A stretch of 64,000 bases of DNA from CAYZXT01 sp964482515 (GCA_964482515.1 CAYZXT010000002.1:124001-188000); one strand, 5' to 3'. Counted from the first letter of the stretch, positions 52,107-62,202 are shown. The notes: generated from the sequence alone by a model not told the origin. Translations and numbers: made by a program.

Positions 52107-53489
52107 GTGATAATCACGAAAAACGCCGAGGAATTGTGGGGAGAAGTACAGGCCATTTTGCAGTCTACATTTAAGGAAGAAACCTTTTCTCTATGGATTA
52201 AACCGGTTAAGGCTTTCCAGTGGGAAAACAACCTCCTCACACTACAGGTCCCCAACCGATTTTTCTCCGATTGGATCAGACAGAACTGCCAAAAGCAGAT
52301 AGAAACAGCCCTTAAAGAAAAGAACGGCGCCGAAGCGGCCATCGATTTTCATATGGCTCAGGAAATCGAACCCATTTTGAAGCAAGAAGAAGCCCGCGTC
52401 GATCCGGTCCCGGCCGCCCGCCCTGAAAGCCATTTCACCGAAGAGCAATTCAACCCCAAATACACCTTTGAGACCTTCGTCGTCGGCCCTTCGAACCGCT
52501 TCGCGCAGGCGGCGGGCGAAGCCGTCGCCAAGGACCCGGGTAGAGCCTACAATCCACTGTTCCTTTACGGCGGCGTCGGCCTCGGGAAGACCCACATCCT
52601 CCACGCCATCGGCCACCATATCCGCAAGAACAAGCCGGGCGCCCGCGTGCTCTACATCACTTCGGAGAAATTCATCAACGAGTTCATCGACTCGCTGCGC
52701 TTTGAGAAGATGAAAGAGTTTCGCGCCAAATACCGCAGCGTGGACTGCCTCCTCATCGACGATATTCAATCCCTCGTCGGGAAGGACAATTCCCAGGAAG
52801 AGTTTTTCTACACGTTCAATACGCTCTACGACATGCATAAGCAGATCGTGATATCATCCGATCGCAGTCCCAACGAGACAAAAGTCAGCGCCCGTCTCAT
52901 TTCCCGCTTCGAGTGGGGCGTGGTGGCGGACATCCAGGCTCCCGATCTGGAGACGCGGATCGCGATATTGCGCAAAAAGGCCGCGGCCGAACGCATTTTC
53001 GTGCCGGACGACGTCATCCTCTATATCGCGAGCCAAATCCGATCCAACATCCGCGAACTGGAAGGCAGCCTTATCCGCATCGTGGCGTTCTCCTCGCTGA
53101 CCGGAACGCCTCTGACGGTGGATTCCGCGCGCGAGACCCTCAAGGACATCGCTTCCGCCGCGGAAGCGGCCCGCCCTATCACCATCGACGCCATCCAGGA
53201 AGTGGTGGCGCGGCATTTCAACCTGGATTTGAAGGACATGCGCTCCAAGCGCCGGACGGACGCCATCGCGTTTCCGCGCCAGATCGCCATGTATTTGGCC
53301 CGCACGCTCACCGAGTCCTCCACCACGGAGATCGGCGACAGCTTCGGCGGCAAAGACCATACGACGGTCATGCACGCCTGCAATAAAATCAAGGCCAAAA
53401 TGGCGTCGGACCCTTATTTTGTCGCGCTCATCAACAAGATCACGCAACAGGTGAAGACGTACATGTCGCTGGAGGGCTACAAGCCCTAG
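52107..53489 (+). CDS. dnaA: Chromosomal replication initiator protein DnaA
   Basis: About 460 aa. Domain I (about 1-80), a short linker, the AAA+ domain III with Walker A GGVGLGKT at 155-162 and Walker B LLIDDIQ, and DNA-binding domain IV with the signature DHTTVMHACNKI. It binds TTATCCACA boxes and opens the origin. The GTG at 52107 is preferred because AGGGGAG lies before it; an earlier in-frame GTG at 52071 would fall within the DnaA-box region. dnaN follows after a 179-bp spacer. Confidence 0.96.
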   Translation: MIITKNAEELWGEVQAILQSTFKEETFSLWIKPVKAFQWENNLLTLQVPNRFFSDWIRQNCQKQIETALKEKNGAEAAIDFHMAQEIEPILKQEEARVDPVPAARPESHFTEEQFNPKYTFETFVVGPSNRFAQAAGEAVAKDPGRAYNPLFLYGGVGLGKTHILHAIGHHIRKNKPGARVLYITSEKFINEFIDSLRFEKMKEFRAKYRSVDCLLIDDIQSLVGKDNSQEEFFYTFNTLYDMHKQIVISSDRSPNETKVSARLISRFEWGVVADIQAPDLETRIAILRKKAAAERIFVPDDVILYIASQIRSNIRELEGSLIRIVAFSSLTGTPLTVDSARETLKDIASAAEAARPITIDAIQEVVARHFNLDLKDMRSKRRTDAIAFPRQIAMYLARTLTESSTTEIGDSFGGKDHTTVMHACNKIKAKMASDPYFVALINKITQQVKTYMSLEGYKP

Positions 53490-53540
53490 GTTTCGCGTCC
53501 TCCGCTGATTTTTCCCGTCGGTATTTCCGATAAATCACCC

Positions 53541-53567
53541 TTGATCGCAGCCCGTAATTTGTATAAT
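53541..53567 (+). promoter_or_regulatory. Candidate promoter of dnaN
   Basis: TTGATC (53541-53546), a short 15-bp spacer and a perfect TATAAT (53562-53567). A TATATT at about 53611 is a further possibility. The spacer 53490-53668 holds nothing else that I can see. Confidence 0.45.
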
Positions 53568-53668
53568 CAATTGAATCTCGAAGCACGTGGGTTTTCGTCC
53601 ATTATTTGCTATATTCTGCTGCAGCGCGTTGATCAACCGCTTTTAATCTCCGGGAGGCCGCCAGACCC

Positions 53669-54778
53669 ATGCAAGTCCACTGCCTGAAAGAAGAGCTTTT
53701 TAAAGGTGTCCAGCTTGTGCAGAACGCTATTTCGCCGCGCAGCACTCTGCCGGTGTTGTCGAACATCCTTTTGGAGAGCAATGGGGAAGGCCTTCGGCTT
53801 TCTTCGACCGATCTGGAAGTCGGCATCCGCTGCCACGTGAAGGCGGACGTCAAATCCGGCGGATCCACCACGGTCCCCGCCCGCACGTTGGGCGATTTCC
53901 TCCGGACCTTGGAAGACGGCCGCGAGTTGGACATTAAAGTGGACGACGCGCAGAAGATGGAAATCCGCTCCGGGAAAGACAAATGTATTTTGATCGGCTT
54001 GCCGAAGGACGATTATCCGGCGCTCCCTGAATTCAGCCAGGAAAAAGCCTTCACCATCAGCCGCTCCATCCTCCGCGAGATGATCAAGAAAACTTCCTTC
54101 GCCGTCTCGACCGACGAGACGCGCTATGTCCTCAACGGCGTGGACTTTATCGTTGAAAAGGGCAAGATCACCCTGGTCTCCACTGATGGCCGCCGCCTGG
54201 CCTACATACAGCGCGATCTCGCGGACAAAAAAGCCGCCGCCAGCGCCATCATCCCCACCAAGGCCGTCAACGAACTCGCCCGCATCCTTTCCGTCGACGA
54301 AAAAGAGGCCGACATCTACGTCGGCTTCACCGAGAACCAGGTCACGTTCAAATACAAGGACACCGTTATCCTGTCGCGGCTGATCGAAGGGCATTTCCCG
54401 AATTTTGACCAAGTCATCCCGAAGACCCACGAAGTGCAGGTGAAGTTCAACAACAAGCAGCTGATGAACGCCACCCAGCGCGCCGCCGTGGGAACCATGG
54501 AAAAGGGCGGGTCCGTCCGTTTCAGCCTGGCCAAGAACAAGCTGCAGATCTCGGCGTCGGCCCAGGGCCGTGTGGAAGTGGAATCGGAGATCGAGCTCGC
54601 CTACAGCGGCCCGGCGCTCACCATCGCCTTCAATCCTTTTTACGTGATCGACGTCCTCAAGGCTCTGGAATCCGAGGAAATCCTTTTGGAGCTCAGCACG
54701 CCGCTCAACCCCGGAGTGATCCGGCCCGTGGGCGATGACCAGTACCGCTACGTCGTGATGCCGATGCAGCTTTCGTAA
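53669..54778 (+). CDS. dnaN: DNA polymerase III beta subunit (sliding clamp)
   Basis: A 369-aa clamp made of three topologically equal domains. N-terminal QLVQNAISPRSTLPVLSNILLESNGEGLRLSSTDLEVGI, middle FAVSTDETRYVLNGVDF and C-terminal IRPVGDDQYRYVVMPMQL are diagnostic; the last one closes the family. It holds polymerase and other factors on DNA. GGGAGG precedes the ATG. The gene stops directly against the TTG start of recF. Confidence 0.97.
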   Translation: MQVHCLKEELFKGVQLVQNAISPRSTLPVLSNILLESNGEGLRLSSTDLEVGIRCHVKADVKSGGSTTVPARTLGDFLRTLEDGRELDIKVDDAQKMEIRSGKDKCILIGLPKDDYPALPEFSQEKAFTISRSILREMIKKTSFAVSTDETRYVLNGVDFIVEKGKITLVSTDGRRLAYIQRDLADKKAAASAIIPTKAVNELARILSVDEKEADIYVGFTENQVTFKYKDTVILSRLIEGHFPNFDQVIPKTHEVQVKFNNKQLMNATQRAAVGTMEKGGSVRFSLAKNKLQISASAQGRVEVESEIELAYSGPALTIAFNPFYVIDVLKALESEEILLELSTPLNPGVIRPVGDDQYRYVVMPMQLS

Positions 54779-55927
54779 TTGCACCTCCACACCCTCTCGC
54801 TTCGTCAATTCCGGAATTTTGAAAAATTAGACCTGGCTTTGTCGCCGGGTCTAAATCTTTTCGTCGGTTCCAACGGTTCGGGGAAATCCAACCTCATGGA
54901 GGCCGTGAGCGTGCTGACCACGGCCCAGAGCCATCGCGGCGCCGATGCCAGGCATATGATCCAATGGAAAAAAGACGCCTTGGCTGTGAAGGGGGAGTTC
55001 CAGGGCGAGGAGGATCTGCTTACCATGGAGCTCCGCCAGAAGGCCGCCCGTCCCCGTCAGACGCTGGTCAACGGACACCTCCAGAAGCGCCTCAAGGACT
55101 GGCTCGGCCGCGTTCCCCTCGTGTCGTTTTCCCCGGATGATCTCGCGTTGGTCAAAGGCGAGCCGTCGGTGCGCCGCCGGACCCTGAACACCATCCTCTG
55201 CCAGGTGGACGCGCCCTATTTTGAAGCCCTGCAGCGCTACACCAAGGTGACGGCGGAGCGCAACGCGGCGCTGCGCCAGTTGCAGGAGGGCCGCGGGGAT
55301 ACGGGCGCGCTGGACGCCTGGACCAGCTCTTTGCTGAAGGACGGCATTTTCATCACCCTCGCGCGGCGGGATTTCCTGTCCGCGTTCAACGACCGCCTCC
55401 GCGCCCAGCAGAAGCGGCTGTCCTCCGGGCGCGAAGAGATCGATATCCTTTATAAGCCGTCCCTTCTCCTCCCCGATGACAACGTGGAGAATATTTTCAC
55501 GGCGAATAAAAACCGCCTGGCCCAGCTCCGCGCGGCGGAGATCGCCATGGGCGCCACGCTGATCGGACCGCACCGCGATGATCTGGAGTTCAGCCTGAAT
55601 GGCTCCGCGGCGCGGGATTACGCGTCCCAGGGCCAGCAGCGGACCATTGCGCTAGCCCTAAAGCTCGCGGAGCATGAGTTCCTGACGATGAAACTCGGCC
55701 GGAAGCCCATTTGCCTGTTGGACGATGTGCTTTCCGAGTTGGATCCGGCCCGGCGCACGAACCTGGTGGAATGGTTCATGGACGGCTCCCAGTGTTTGGT
55801 CAGCCTGACAGCCCTTTCCGATTGCCCGGAGGCGTCCCCGGCCCTGGCACAGGGGCAGGTCTTCCATGTGGCGGCCGGTGTCCTCACCCCCGGAAAATAC
55901 CGGTCCGCCGCGTCCGAGCCGGCATAA
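54779..55927 (+). CDS. recF: DNA replication and repair protein RecF
   Basis: A 382-aa SMC-like ATPase that helps RecA load on gapped DNA. Walker A GSNGSGKS is at residues 30-37, the signature ASQGQQRTIALALKLAE and Walker B CLLDDVLSELD are clear. The start codon is a rare TTG that follows the dnaN stop without spacing, so translation is probably coupled; the family N-terminus begins exactly here. Length is normal. Confidence 0.93.
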   Translation: MHLHTLSLRQFRNFEKLDLALSPGLNLFVGSNGSGKSNLMEAVSVLTTAQSHRGADARHMIQWKKDALAVKGEFQGEEDLLTMELRQKAARPRQTLVNGHLQKRLKDWLGRVPLVSFSPDDLALVKGEPSVRRRTLNTILCQVDAPYFEALQRYTKVTAERNAALRQLQEGRGDTGALDAWTSSLLKDGIFITLARRDFLSAFNDRLRAQQKRLSSGREEIDILYKPSLLLPDDNVENIFTANKNRLAQLRAAEIAMGATLIGPHRDDLEFSLNGSAARDYASQGQQRTIALALKLAEHEFLTMKLGRKPICLLDDVLSELDPARRTNLVEWFMDGSQCLVSLTALSDCPEASPALAQGQVFHVAAGVLTPGKYRSAASEPA

Positions 55928-56004
55928 ATTAAAAAACGATCCGATAAATAGAGTTGAAGATGAAACAGGATGTTTTTTGGACATGAAAGGCCGGGTCAGC
56001 ATTC

Positions 56005-56373
56005 ATGTATAGGATCGACAAAAAAAAGGCGCCGCCCGTCCTGGGCGACGGTATGGTCAAGGTCGCGCTGAAGGCTCTGGGGTTTGACCCCAAGTCCTAC
56101 GCGGTCTTCGAGATTTGGGACCGGATGTTGGGCCGGGAGGCGGAACGAGCGCGGGCGGTGGGACTGAAAGGTTCCGACCTCTGCGTTGAAGTGGACTCCA
56201 GCGCCCGCCTGCACGACCTGACGCTGCGCAAGCGGCAATTGATCAAGAAACTCAACGGACATTTTGGCCCCCGGCCGTTCATATCTGATATAATATTTTC
56301 CTTGGCGGGCGGCGACGCCGCCGAAATTTTTCGTCGAAAACCCGCCGCCAAGTCCAAAAGGAATGCCGAATAA
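56005..56373 (+). CDS. dciA: DUF721 / DciA-like protein
   Basis: A 122-aa DUF721 protein. The typical pattern is a short N-terminal helix region and an alpha/beta (KH-like) middle part: VFEIWDRMLGREAERARAVGLKGSDLCVEVDSSARLHDLTLRKRQLIKKLNGHFGPRPFISDIIFSLAG. In other bacteria DciA loads the replicative helicase DnaB where DnaC-type loaders are absent. The place between recF and gyrB is the classic one. No SD is visible before this ATG. Symbol based on family and context. Confidence 0.8.
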   Translation: MYRIDKKKAPPVLGDGMVKVALKALGFDPKSYAVFEIWDRMLGREAERARAVGLKGSDLCVEVDSSARLHDLTLRKRQLIKKLNGHFGPRPFISDIIFSLAGGDAAEIFRRKPAAKSKRNAE

Positions 56374-56472
56374 CAAGCAAAAACTGAAACGATTTTTCGA
56401 ACAGAAATCCGGCGCATTCATCACCCGGTAAACGACATCGCCATGCCCAAAAAAGAAAGCGGGAGGAAAAAA

Positions 56473-59007
56473 GTGCCAACCAATTTGGAAGAGAAAGCCG
56501 CCGTGAAAAAAAGCGGCTCCGGAGATTACGACGCGTCAAAAATCCAGGTCCTTGAGGGTCTGGACGCCGTGCGCCATCGTCCCGCCATGTACATCGGCGA
56601 CACGGGCATGCGCGGCATGCACCACCTGGTGTGGGAAGCCGTGGACAATTCCATCGACGAGGTTTTGGCCGGCCACGCGACCCAGGTCGATATCACGGTC
56701 CACGACGACAACTCCATCACGATTTTGGATGACGGGCGCGGCATCCCGGTCGAACCCAAGAACGACATAAAGGATCCCAAGCTCAAAGGCAAATCCGCAC
56801 TTGAGATCGTGATGACGGTGCTGCACGCGGGGGGCAAGTTCGAGCAGGACGCATATAAATATTCAGGCGGCCTGCACGGCGTGGGCATCAGCTGTGTTTG
56901 CGCGCTTTCCGATGACATGAAAGTGGAAGTCTACCGTGACGGAAAAATCCACACCCAGTCTTATAAGCGCGGGAAGGTGATGACCGACGTCAAAGTCATT
57001 GGTAAGACGGACTTGCGCGGCACCAAGGTTAACTTCCATCCCGATCCGGACATTTTCGGGGACGTGAAATTTTCTTTCGAAACCCTGGCGAACCGCCTGC
57101 GCGAGTTGGCGTTCCTGAATCCGGGCGTCAAGATCGCCATCACCGATGAACGCGACGGCAAGGCGAACAATTATTTCTACGAGGGCGGCATCGTGGAGTA
57201 TGTGCGCTTCATGAACGCCCACAAAAATCCCCTTCACAAAGACCCCATCTACATCAAGAAAGAAAAAGACGACATCGTGGTGGAGCTGTCCCTCCAGTAC
57301 AACGACTCCTATAACGAGCAGATGTATTCCTTCGTCAACAACATCAATACTCACGAGGGCGGCACGCACGTCTCGGGGTTCCGCTCGTCGCTGACGCGCG
57401 TCCTCAACGATTACATCAAGAAGCACGAGCTCACCAAAGGCAAGGATTTCTCCATCACCGGCGACGACGCGCGCGAAGGTCTGACCGGCGTCATTTCGAT
57501 CAAGATGGCGTCCACCAAGCTTCAGTTCGAAGGCCAGACCAAGACGAAGCTCGGCAACGCCGAAGTGGAAGGCATCGTCAAGTCGATCACGGGCGACGCG
57601 CTCGGAACGTTCTTCGAGGAAAATCCGAACACCGCTTCCAATATCTGCGGCAAGGCGATCCTCTCCGCCGAAGCGCGCGAAGCGGCCCGTAAGGCCCGCG
57701 AGCTCACCCGCCGCAAGGGCGCGCTGGACGGCGCGTCTCTGCCCGGAAAGCTGGCCGACTGCCAGGAACGCGACCCCGCCAAATCCGAAATCTACATCGT
57801 GGAGGGCGACTCGGCCGGCGGTTCCGCCAAGCAGGGACGCAACCGCGCGTTCCAGGCCATCCTCCCGCTTAAGGGTAAGATTTTGAACGTCGAAAAATCC
57901 CGCCTCACGAAGATGCTGGCCAACGACGAAATCCGCACGCTCATCACCGCACTCGGCTGCGGCGTGGGCCAGAACGAAGGCGAGGACGGCGTCAACCTGT
58001 CGAAGCTCCGCTACCACAAGATCGTGATCATGACCGACGCCGACGTGGACGGCGCGCACATCCGCACGCTGCTCCTCACGTTCTTCTTCCGCCAGATGCG
58101 CCCGCTGATCGAGAACGGTTACGTCTATATCGCCCAGCCGCCGCTCTACAAAGTGAAAAAGGGCAAGAAGGAAATGTATATCGATTCCGATGAGAAGATG
58201 GACGAATGGCTGCTGCAGGAGGGTTTGGAGTCCGTCGAAATTTACACGCTCAAGGGAAAATCCGCGACGAAAATCGACTCCGCCAAACTCAAGAGCGCTT
58301 TCAAGGCCATGAGCGAAGTGGAGATCCTCCGCAAGCGCCTGCACAAGAAAGGCATCGAGTGGACGGACTTCCTCAAGTTCCGCGACAAAGGCCAGTTCCC
58401 GCTCTACCGCGTCGAGGAGGACGACGGCTTCAAGCTTCTCTTCACCGATAAAGACATGAAAAAGTGGCGCGAAGATTTCGTCGCCAAACACAAAGCCAAG
58501 CTTCAGGAAGAATTGAAGGCCGCGGGCGAAGCCACGGGCAGCGCGGGTTCCGAAGAGGAAGACATCAGCTCGTATATCCGCGAACTGACGGAGCTCAAGA
58601 AGCTGGACTCGCTGGTGGACAAACTGAAGGACGTTGGCTTTGATGTGACCGCCGAAGAGCAGGAAATCAAAGAGGGCAATGAAGATAAAAAACCCGCGCT
58701 CTACCGCATCGTCTTGGACGGCGAAGAGAAAGAGGCCTTCTCGACCGCCGATCTGCTTGAAGCCATCAACGACGCCGGCCGCAAAGGGGCCACCATCCAG
58801 CGCTACAAAGGTTTGGGTGAAATGAATCCGCAGCAGCTGTGGGAAACCACCATGGATCCCATGGCGCGCAAGTTCCTCCAGGTGAAGCTGGAGCCGAACA
58901 GCACGGTGGCGGACGATATCTTCACCGTTCTCATGGGCGACAAAGTGGAGCCGCGCCGGCAGTTCATCGAGAGCCACGCGAGCGAAGTCAGGAACTTAGA
59001 CATCTGA
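56473..59007 (+). CDS. gyrB: DNA gyrase subunit B
   Basis: About 844 aa from a GTG that has GGGAGG six bases upstream; an ATG 30 bp earlier without SD is the alternative. ATPase (GHKL) domain: SIDEVLAGHAT, DDGRGIPV, GGLHGVGISCV; TOPRIM: IVEGDSAGGSAKQGRNR and MTDADVDGAHIRTLLL; C-terminal QRYKGLGEMNPQQLWETTMDP. Between the TOPRIM region and QRYKGLGE about 170 residues form a charged insertion (about 580-760), comparable to the extra domain of proteobacterial GyrB. It supplies ATP-driven supercoiling with GyrA. Confidence 0.96.
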   Translation: MPTNLEEKAAVKKSGSGDYDASKIQVLEGLDAVRHRPAMYIGDTGMRGMHHLVWEAVDNSIDEVLAGHATQVDITVHDDNSITILDDGRGIPVEPKNDIKDPKLKGKSALEIVMTVLHAGGKFEQDAYKYSGGLHGVGISCVCALSDDMKVEVYRDGKIHTQSYKRGKVMTDVKVIGKTDLRGTKVNFHPDPDIFGDVKFSFETLANRLRELAFLNPGVKIAITDERDGKANNYFYEGGIVEYVRFMNAHKNPLHKDPIYIKKEKDDIVVELSLQYNDSYNEQMYSFVNNINTHEGGTHVSGFRSSLTRVLNDYIKKHELTKGKDFSITGDDAREGLTGVISIKMASTKLQFEGQTKTKLGNAEVEGIVKSITGDALGTFFEENPNTASNICGKAILSAEAREAARKARELTRRKGALDGASLPGKLADCQERDPAKSEIYIVEGDSAGGSAKQGRNRAFQAILPLKGKILNVEKSRLTKMLANDEIRTLITALGCGVGQNEGEDGVNLSKLRYHKIVIMTDADVDGAHIRTLLLTFFFRQMRPLIENGYVYIAQPPLYKVKKGKKEMYIDSDEKMDEWLLQEGLESVEIYTLKGKSATKIDSAKLKSAFKAMSEVEILRKRLHKKGIEWTDFLKFRDKGQFPLYRVEEDDGFKLLFTDKDMKKWREDFVAKHKAKLQEELKAAGEATGSAGSEEEDISSYIRELTELKKLDSLVDKLKDVGFDVTAEEQEIKEGNEDKKPALYRIVLDGEEKEAFSTADLLEAINDAGRKGATIQRYKGLGEMNPQQLWETTMDPMARKFLQVKLEPNSTVADDIFTVLMGDKVEPRRQFIESHASEVRNLDI

Positions 59008-59032
59008 TCGTCTCGCGGCAGGGGGGATAGGT

Positions 59033-59587
59033 TTGAGAAACGGCAAAATGTGGTTGTTGCTGTCCGCGCTGCTTGTGGGATCTTTAAATGCGTACGCTTC
59101 CTCGACCAAAGGGTATAAAGGCGATGTTTTGCCGCCGGACCAGTTGGCGATCATCGTTCCCGACAGGCAAAAGACGGGTGTGATGGCGCACCAGACCGTG
59201 CAGATCTTTCAAGTGGACGATGTCCCGGTGGGCGGCGTCCTCAAGGGCTGGCCGAAGCAGGTGGAAGTGCCCGCCGGAGAGCATACGATCACCTTCCGGT
59301 TTTTCAATTCCAATGAGGGATCGAAAATAACGGGCGGCGGGGCGCCGGGAATGCTCCTGGGCGGCGGGGTCATCGGCGGGGCGAAGACAGTCCGGACAGT
59401 GCAGAAGATGAAAGAAAAAATGACGCTCACGGTCACGGTCGCCGCCGGCCGCCAATACGTTTTAAAGTTCGCTCCGCTGTTCACTCCGGACCGGTTTTGG
59501 ATCGAGGACAAGTCGGACGCAAGCGTCGCTGGGGAATATAAGCCCGAAGGCACGACCGATTTGAAGTCCATCATCGACAAGAAATAA
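59033..59587 (+). CDS. Secreted protein between gyrB and gyrA, function unknown
   Basis: A 184-aa protein. The TTG at 59033 gives a basic lead (RNGK) before the hydrophobic signal (MWLLLSALLVGSLNAYAS); an in-frame ATG 15 bp later is the alternative. The mature part begins with VLPPDQLAIIVPDRQK and has a PEGA-like strand region (VPVGGVLKGWPKQVEVPAGEHTITFRFF), a Gly-rich loop (GGGAPGMLLGGGVIGG) and a C-terminal half rich in Lys. I do not recognise the family. The place between two gyrase genes suggests the same transcript; the role is not known. Confidence 0.7.
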   Translation: MRNGKMWLLLSALLVGSLNAYASSTKGYKGDVLPPDQLAIIVPDRQKTGVMAHQTVQIFQVDDVPVGGVLKGWPKQVEVPAGEHTITFRFFNSNEGSKITGGGAPGMLLGGGVIGGAKTVRTVQKMKEKMTLTVTVAAGRQYVLKFAPLFTPDRFWIEDKSDASVAGEYKPEGTTDLKSIIDKK

Positions 59588-59616
59588 TTTCGCAAGAATA
59601 AGCTAAGGGAGAAACA

Positions 59617-62124
59617 ATGGCCGACACCAAGGAACCGAAACAGGGCGATTTGCTCGACAACATCCTGCCCCACAATATTGAAGACGAGATGAAGACGTCC
59701 TACATCGATTATGCCATGAGCGTGATCGTGGGCCGTGCGCTGCCCGACGTACGCGACGGCCTGAAGCCCGTCCACCGCCGCGTCCTCTACACGATGGACG
59801 AGATGGGCCTGGCCCACAACAAACCCTATAAGAAGAGCGCCCGCGTGGTCGGCGACGTTCTCGGTAAATATCACCCGCACGGCGACAGCTCCGTGTACGA
59901 CGCTTTGGTCCGCATGGTCCAGGATTTCTCGCTCCGCCACCCTCTCGTGGACGGCCAGGGGAACTTCGGCTCCATCGACGGCGATCCGCCGGCCGCCATG
60001 CGTTACACGGAAGTCCGCTTGGACGCGATCGCCCAGGAGATCCTCGGCGACATCGACAAGAACACCGTGGACTTCGGGCCCAACTACGACGGCTCCCTCA
60101 CCGAACCCCTCGTCATGCCGGCGAAGATGCCGAACCTTCTGGTCAACGGGTCCTCCGGCATCGCCGTGGGCATGGCGACCAACATCCCGCCGCACAACTT
60201 GTCCGAAGTTTGCGATGCGGTGGGCGCCTATATCGAAAACGAGAACATCACCACGCCGGAGCTTCTGAAGATCATCAAGGGCCCGGATTTCCCGACGGCC
60301 GCCCTGATCACCGGACGCGAAGGCATCAAGCAGTATTTCGAAACGGGCCGCGGCTCCATCACGTTGCGCGCCGTGGCCGAGATCGAGGACATCAAGGGCG
60401 GCAAGCAGGCCATCATCGTCTCCGAGCTTCCCTACCAGGTGAACAAGGCCCAGCTGCTTGAAACCATGGCGGACCTCGTCCGCGACAAGAAGATCGAAGA
60501 CATCTCCGACCTGCGCGACGAATCGGACCGCGACGGCATCCGCGTCGTGATTGAACTGAAGCGCGACGCCAACGCCCAGGTCGTCCTGAACCAGCTTTTC
60601 AAGTACACGCAGATGGAAATCTCCTTCGGCGTCATCATGCTGGCGCTCGTCCACGGCCGGCCGCGCGTGCTGCCGATGCGGGACATGCTCAAGTACTATG
60701 TTGAGCACCGCCGCGAAGTGGTCGTCCGCCGCACCAAATACGAATTGAAAAAGGCCGAAGACCGCGCCCACATTTTGGAGGGTCTGCGGATCGCCATCGA
60801 CAACCTCGACGAGATCGTGAAGATCATCCGCAAGTCCATCAACGTGGAAGCGGCGCGCACGGCCTTGATGGAGCGCTTCAAGCTCACCCGGATCCAGGCG
60901 CAGGCGATCCTCGACATGCGGCTGCACCAGCTGACCGCCCTGGAACGGAAATCCCTCGAGGACGAATACCTCGACCTCATCAAGAACATCGCGCAGCTGA
61001 AGGCGCTGCTGGCCGACGTGAAGAAGATCCTCGCCGTCATCAAAAAGGAACTGATCGAGCTGAAGGAAAAATACGGCGACAAGCGCCGCACGCAGATCGT
61101 CGCGGCCGTCACCGAAGTGGAAATGGAAGACCTCATCGCCCAGGAAGACGTGGTGGTGACCTTCTCCCACGCCGGCTACGTGAAGCGTCTCTCCGCGGAC
61201 ACCTATAAAGCGCAGAAGCGCGGGGGCCGGGGCGTGATGGGCATGGGGACGAAGGACGAAGACTTCGTGGAACAGCTCTTCGTCACCGATACCCACGCCC
61301 ACCTGCTGCTCTTCACGACCCGGGGCCGCGTTTACGGCCTGCGCGTGTACGAAATTCCGGAAGCGGGACGCGCGGCGCGCGGCAAAGCGGCCGTCAACCT
61401 GGTCCAACTCGGGCCCGACGAGAAGATCACGTCGGCCATCGCCGTGAAGAGTTTCGACCCCAAGACCACCGAAGGCCACAGCCTGCTGATGGCGACGCGC
61501 GGCGGCATGATCAAGAAGACCGCGCTCTCCGAGTTCGACAGCATCCGCAAGAGCGGCATCATCGCCATCGGCCTGGACGAAGGCGACATCCTGGTGGACG
61601 TGAAGCTCGCGGACGAAAAACGCGAAGTCATCATGGGCACCAAGGACGGCATGTGCATCCGCTTCCCCGCCGAGCAGGTCCGTCTGATCGGGCGCTCCGG
61701 CAAGGGAGTGAAGGGCATCCGCCTTTCCAAGGGCGACCAGGTCGTGGGCATGGAAGTCACCACGCCGGGCGCGCGGGAAACCCTCGTGACCGCCTGCGTC
61801 TACGGCTACGGCAAGCGCACTGAGCTCTCCGAGTACCGCGACCAGAACCGCGCTGGAGGCGGCGTCATCACCATCAAGACCACGGACCGCAACGGTCCCG
61901 TCGTGGGCGTGAAGCTGGTGACAAGCGACAACGACCTCATGTTCATGACGGAGAAGGGCATGACGGTGCGCGTCCATGTGAAGGACCTGTCGACCATCGG
62001 CCGCAACACGCAAGGCTACAGGCTGCTGCGCCTGGAAGAGGGCGATAAGCTGTCCACCGTGGCGCCGGTCATCGTTGAAGACGATGACGAGGCCGTCGAA
62101 AAAGCCGCCGAGAAAGAGGAATAA
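59617..62124 (+). CDS. gyrA: DNA gyrase subunit A
   Basis: An 835-aa topoisomerase subunit. The N-terminal half contains DYAMSVIVGRALPDVRDGLKPVHRRVLY, GKYHPHGDSSVYDALVRMVQDF and the catalytic Tyr in AAMRYTEVRL. The six-bladed DNA-wrapping C-terminal domain is seen as repeated blocks, with the GyrA box QKRGGRGVMG near residue 530. An acidic tail (DDDEAVEKAAEKEE) follows. A strong GGGAG precedes the ATG and an intrinsic terminator follows the stop. Confidence 0.97.
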   Translation: MADTKEPKQGDLLDNILPHNIEDEMKTSYIDYAMSVIVGRALPDVRDGLKPVHRRVLYTMDEMGLAHNKPYKKSARVVGDVLGKYHPHGDSSVYDALVRMVQDFSLRHPLVDGQGNFGSIDGDPPAAMRYTEVRLDAIAQEILGDIDKNTVDFGPNYDGSLTEPLVMPAKMPNLLVNGSSGIAVGMATNIPPHNLSEVCDAVGAYIENENITTPELLKIIKGPDFPTAALITGREGIKQYFETGRGSITLRAVAEIEDIKGGKQAIIVSELPYQVNKAQLLETMADLVRDKKIEDISDLRDESDRDGIRVVIELKRDANAQVVLNQLFKYTQMEISFGVIMLALVHGRPRVLPMRDMLKYYVEHRREVVVRRTKYELKKAEDRAHILEGLRIAIDNLDEIVKIIRKSINVEAARTALMERFKLTRIQAQAILDMRLHQLTALERKSLEDEYLDLIKNIAQLKALLADVKKILAVIKKELIELKEKYGDKRRTQIVAAVTEVEMEDLIAQEDVVVTFSHAGYVKRLSADTYKAQKRGGRGVMGMGTKDEDFVEQLFVTDTHAHLLLFTTRGRVYGLRVYEIPEAGRAARGKAAVNLVQLGPDEKITSAIAVKSFDPKTTEGHSLLMATRGGMIKKTALSEFDSIRKSGIIAIGLDEGDILVDVKLADEKREVIMGTKDGMCIRFPAEQVRLIGRSGKGVKGIRLSKGDQVVGMEVTTPGARETLVTACVYGYGKRTELSEYRDQNRAGGGVITIKTTDRNGPVVGVKLVTSDNDLMFMTEKGMTVRVHVKDLSTIGRNTQGYRLLRLEEGDKLSTVAPVIVEDDDEAVEKAAEKEE

Positions 62125-62145
62125 CGCGGCCGCTCAGTTATCAAA

Positions 62146-62195
62146 ACTCCCTCGCCGAGAAGAAGGATCGACTCGGCGGGGGAGTTCGTTTTTTT
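62146..62195 (+). terminator. Intrinsic terminator after gyrA
   Basis: A 14-bp stem pairs 62146-62159 with 62072+100-type arm 62172-62185 (ACTCC... with ...GGAGT), one pair being G-U, with a 12-nt loop, followed by TCG and seven T residues (62189-62195). It ends the gyrB-gyrA transcript. Confidence 0.9.
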
Positions 62196-62202
62196 ATGGC
62201 TC

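Noticed and set aside
56863..58977. A 704-codon open frame opposite gyrB
   Set aside because: Same cause; composition is Ala/Arg/Gly/His/Leu-rich without any recognisable domain.
59209..62013. A 934-codon open frame opposite gyrA
   Set aside because: It is a shadow caused by high GC at third codon positions; gyrA on the plus strand has full family motifs and the antisense product has none.
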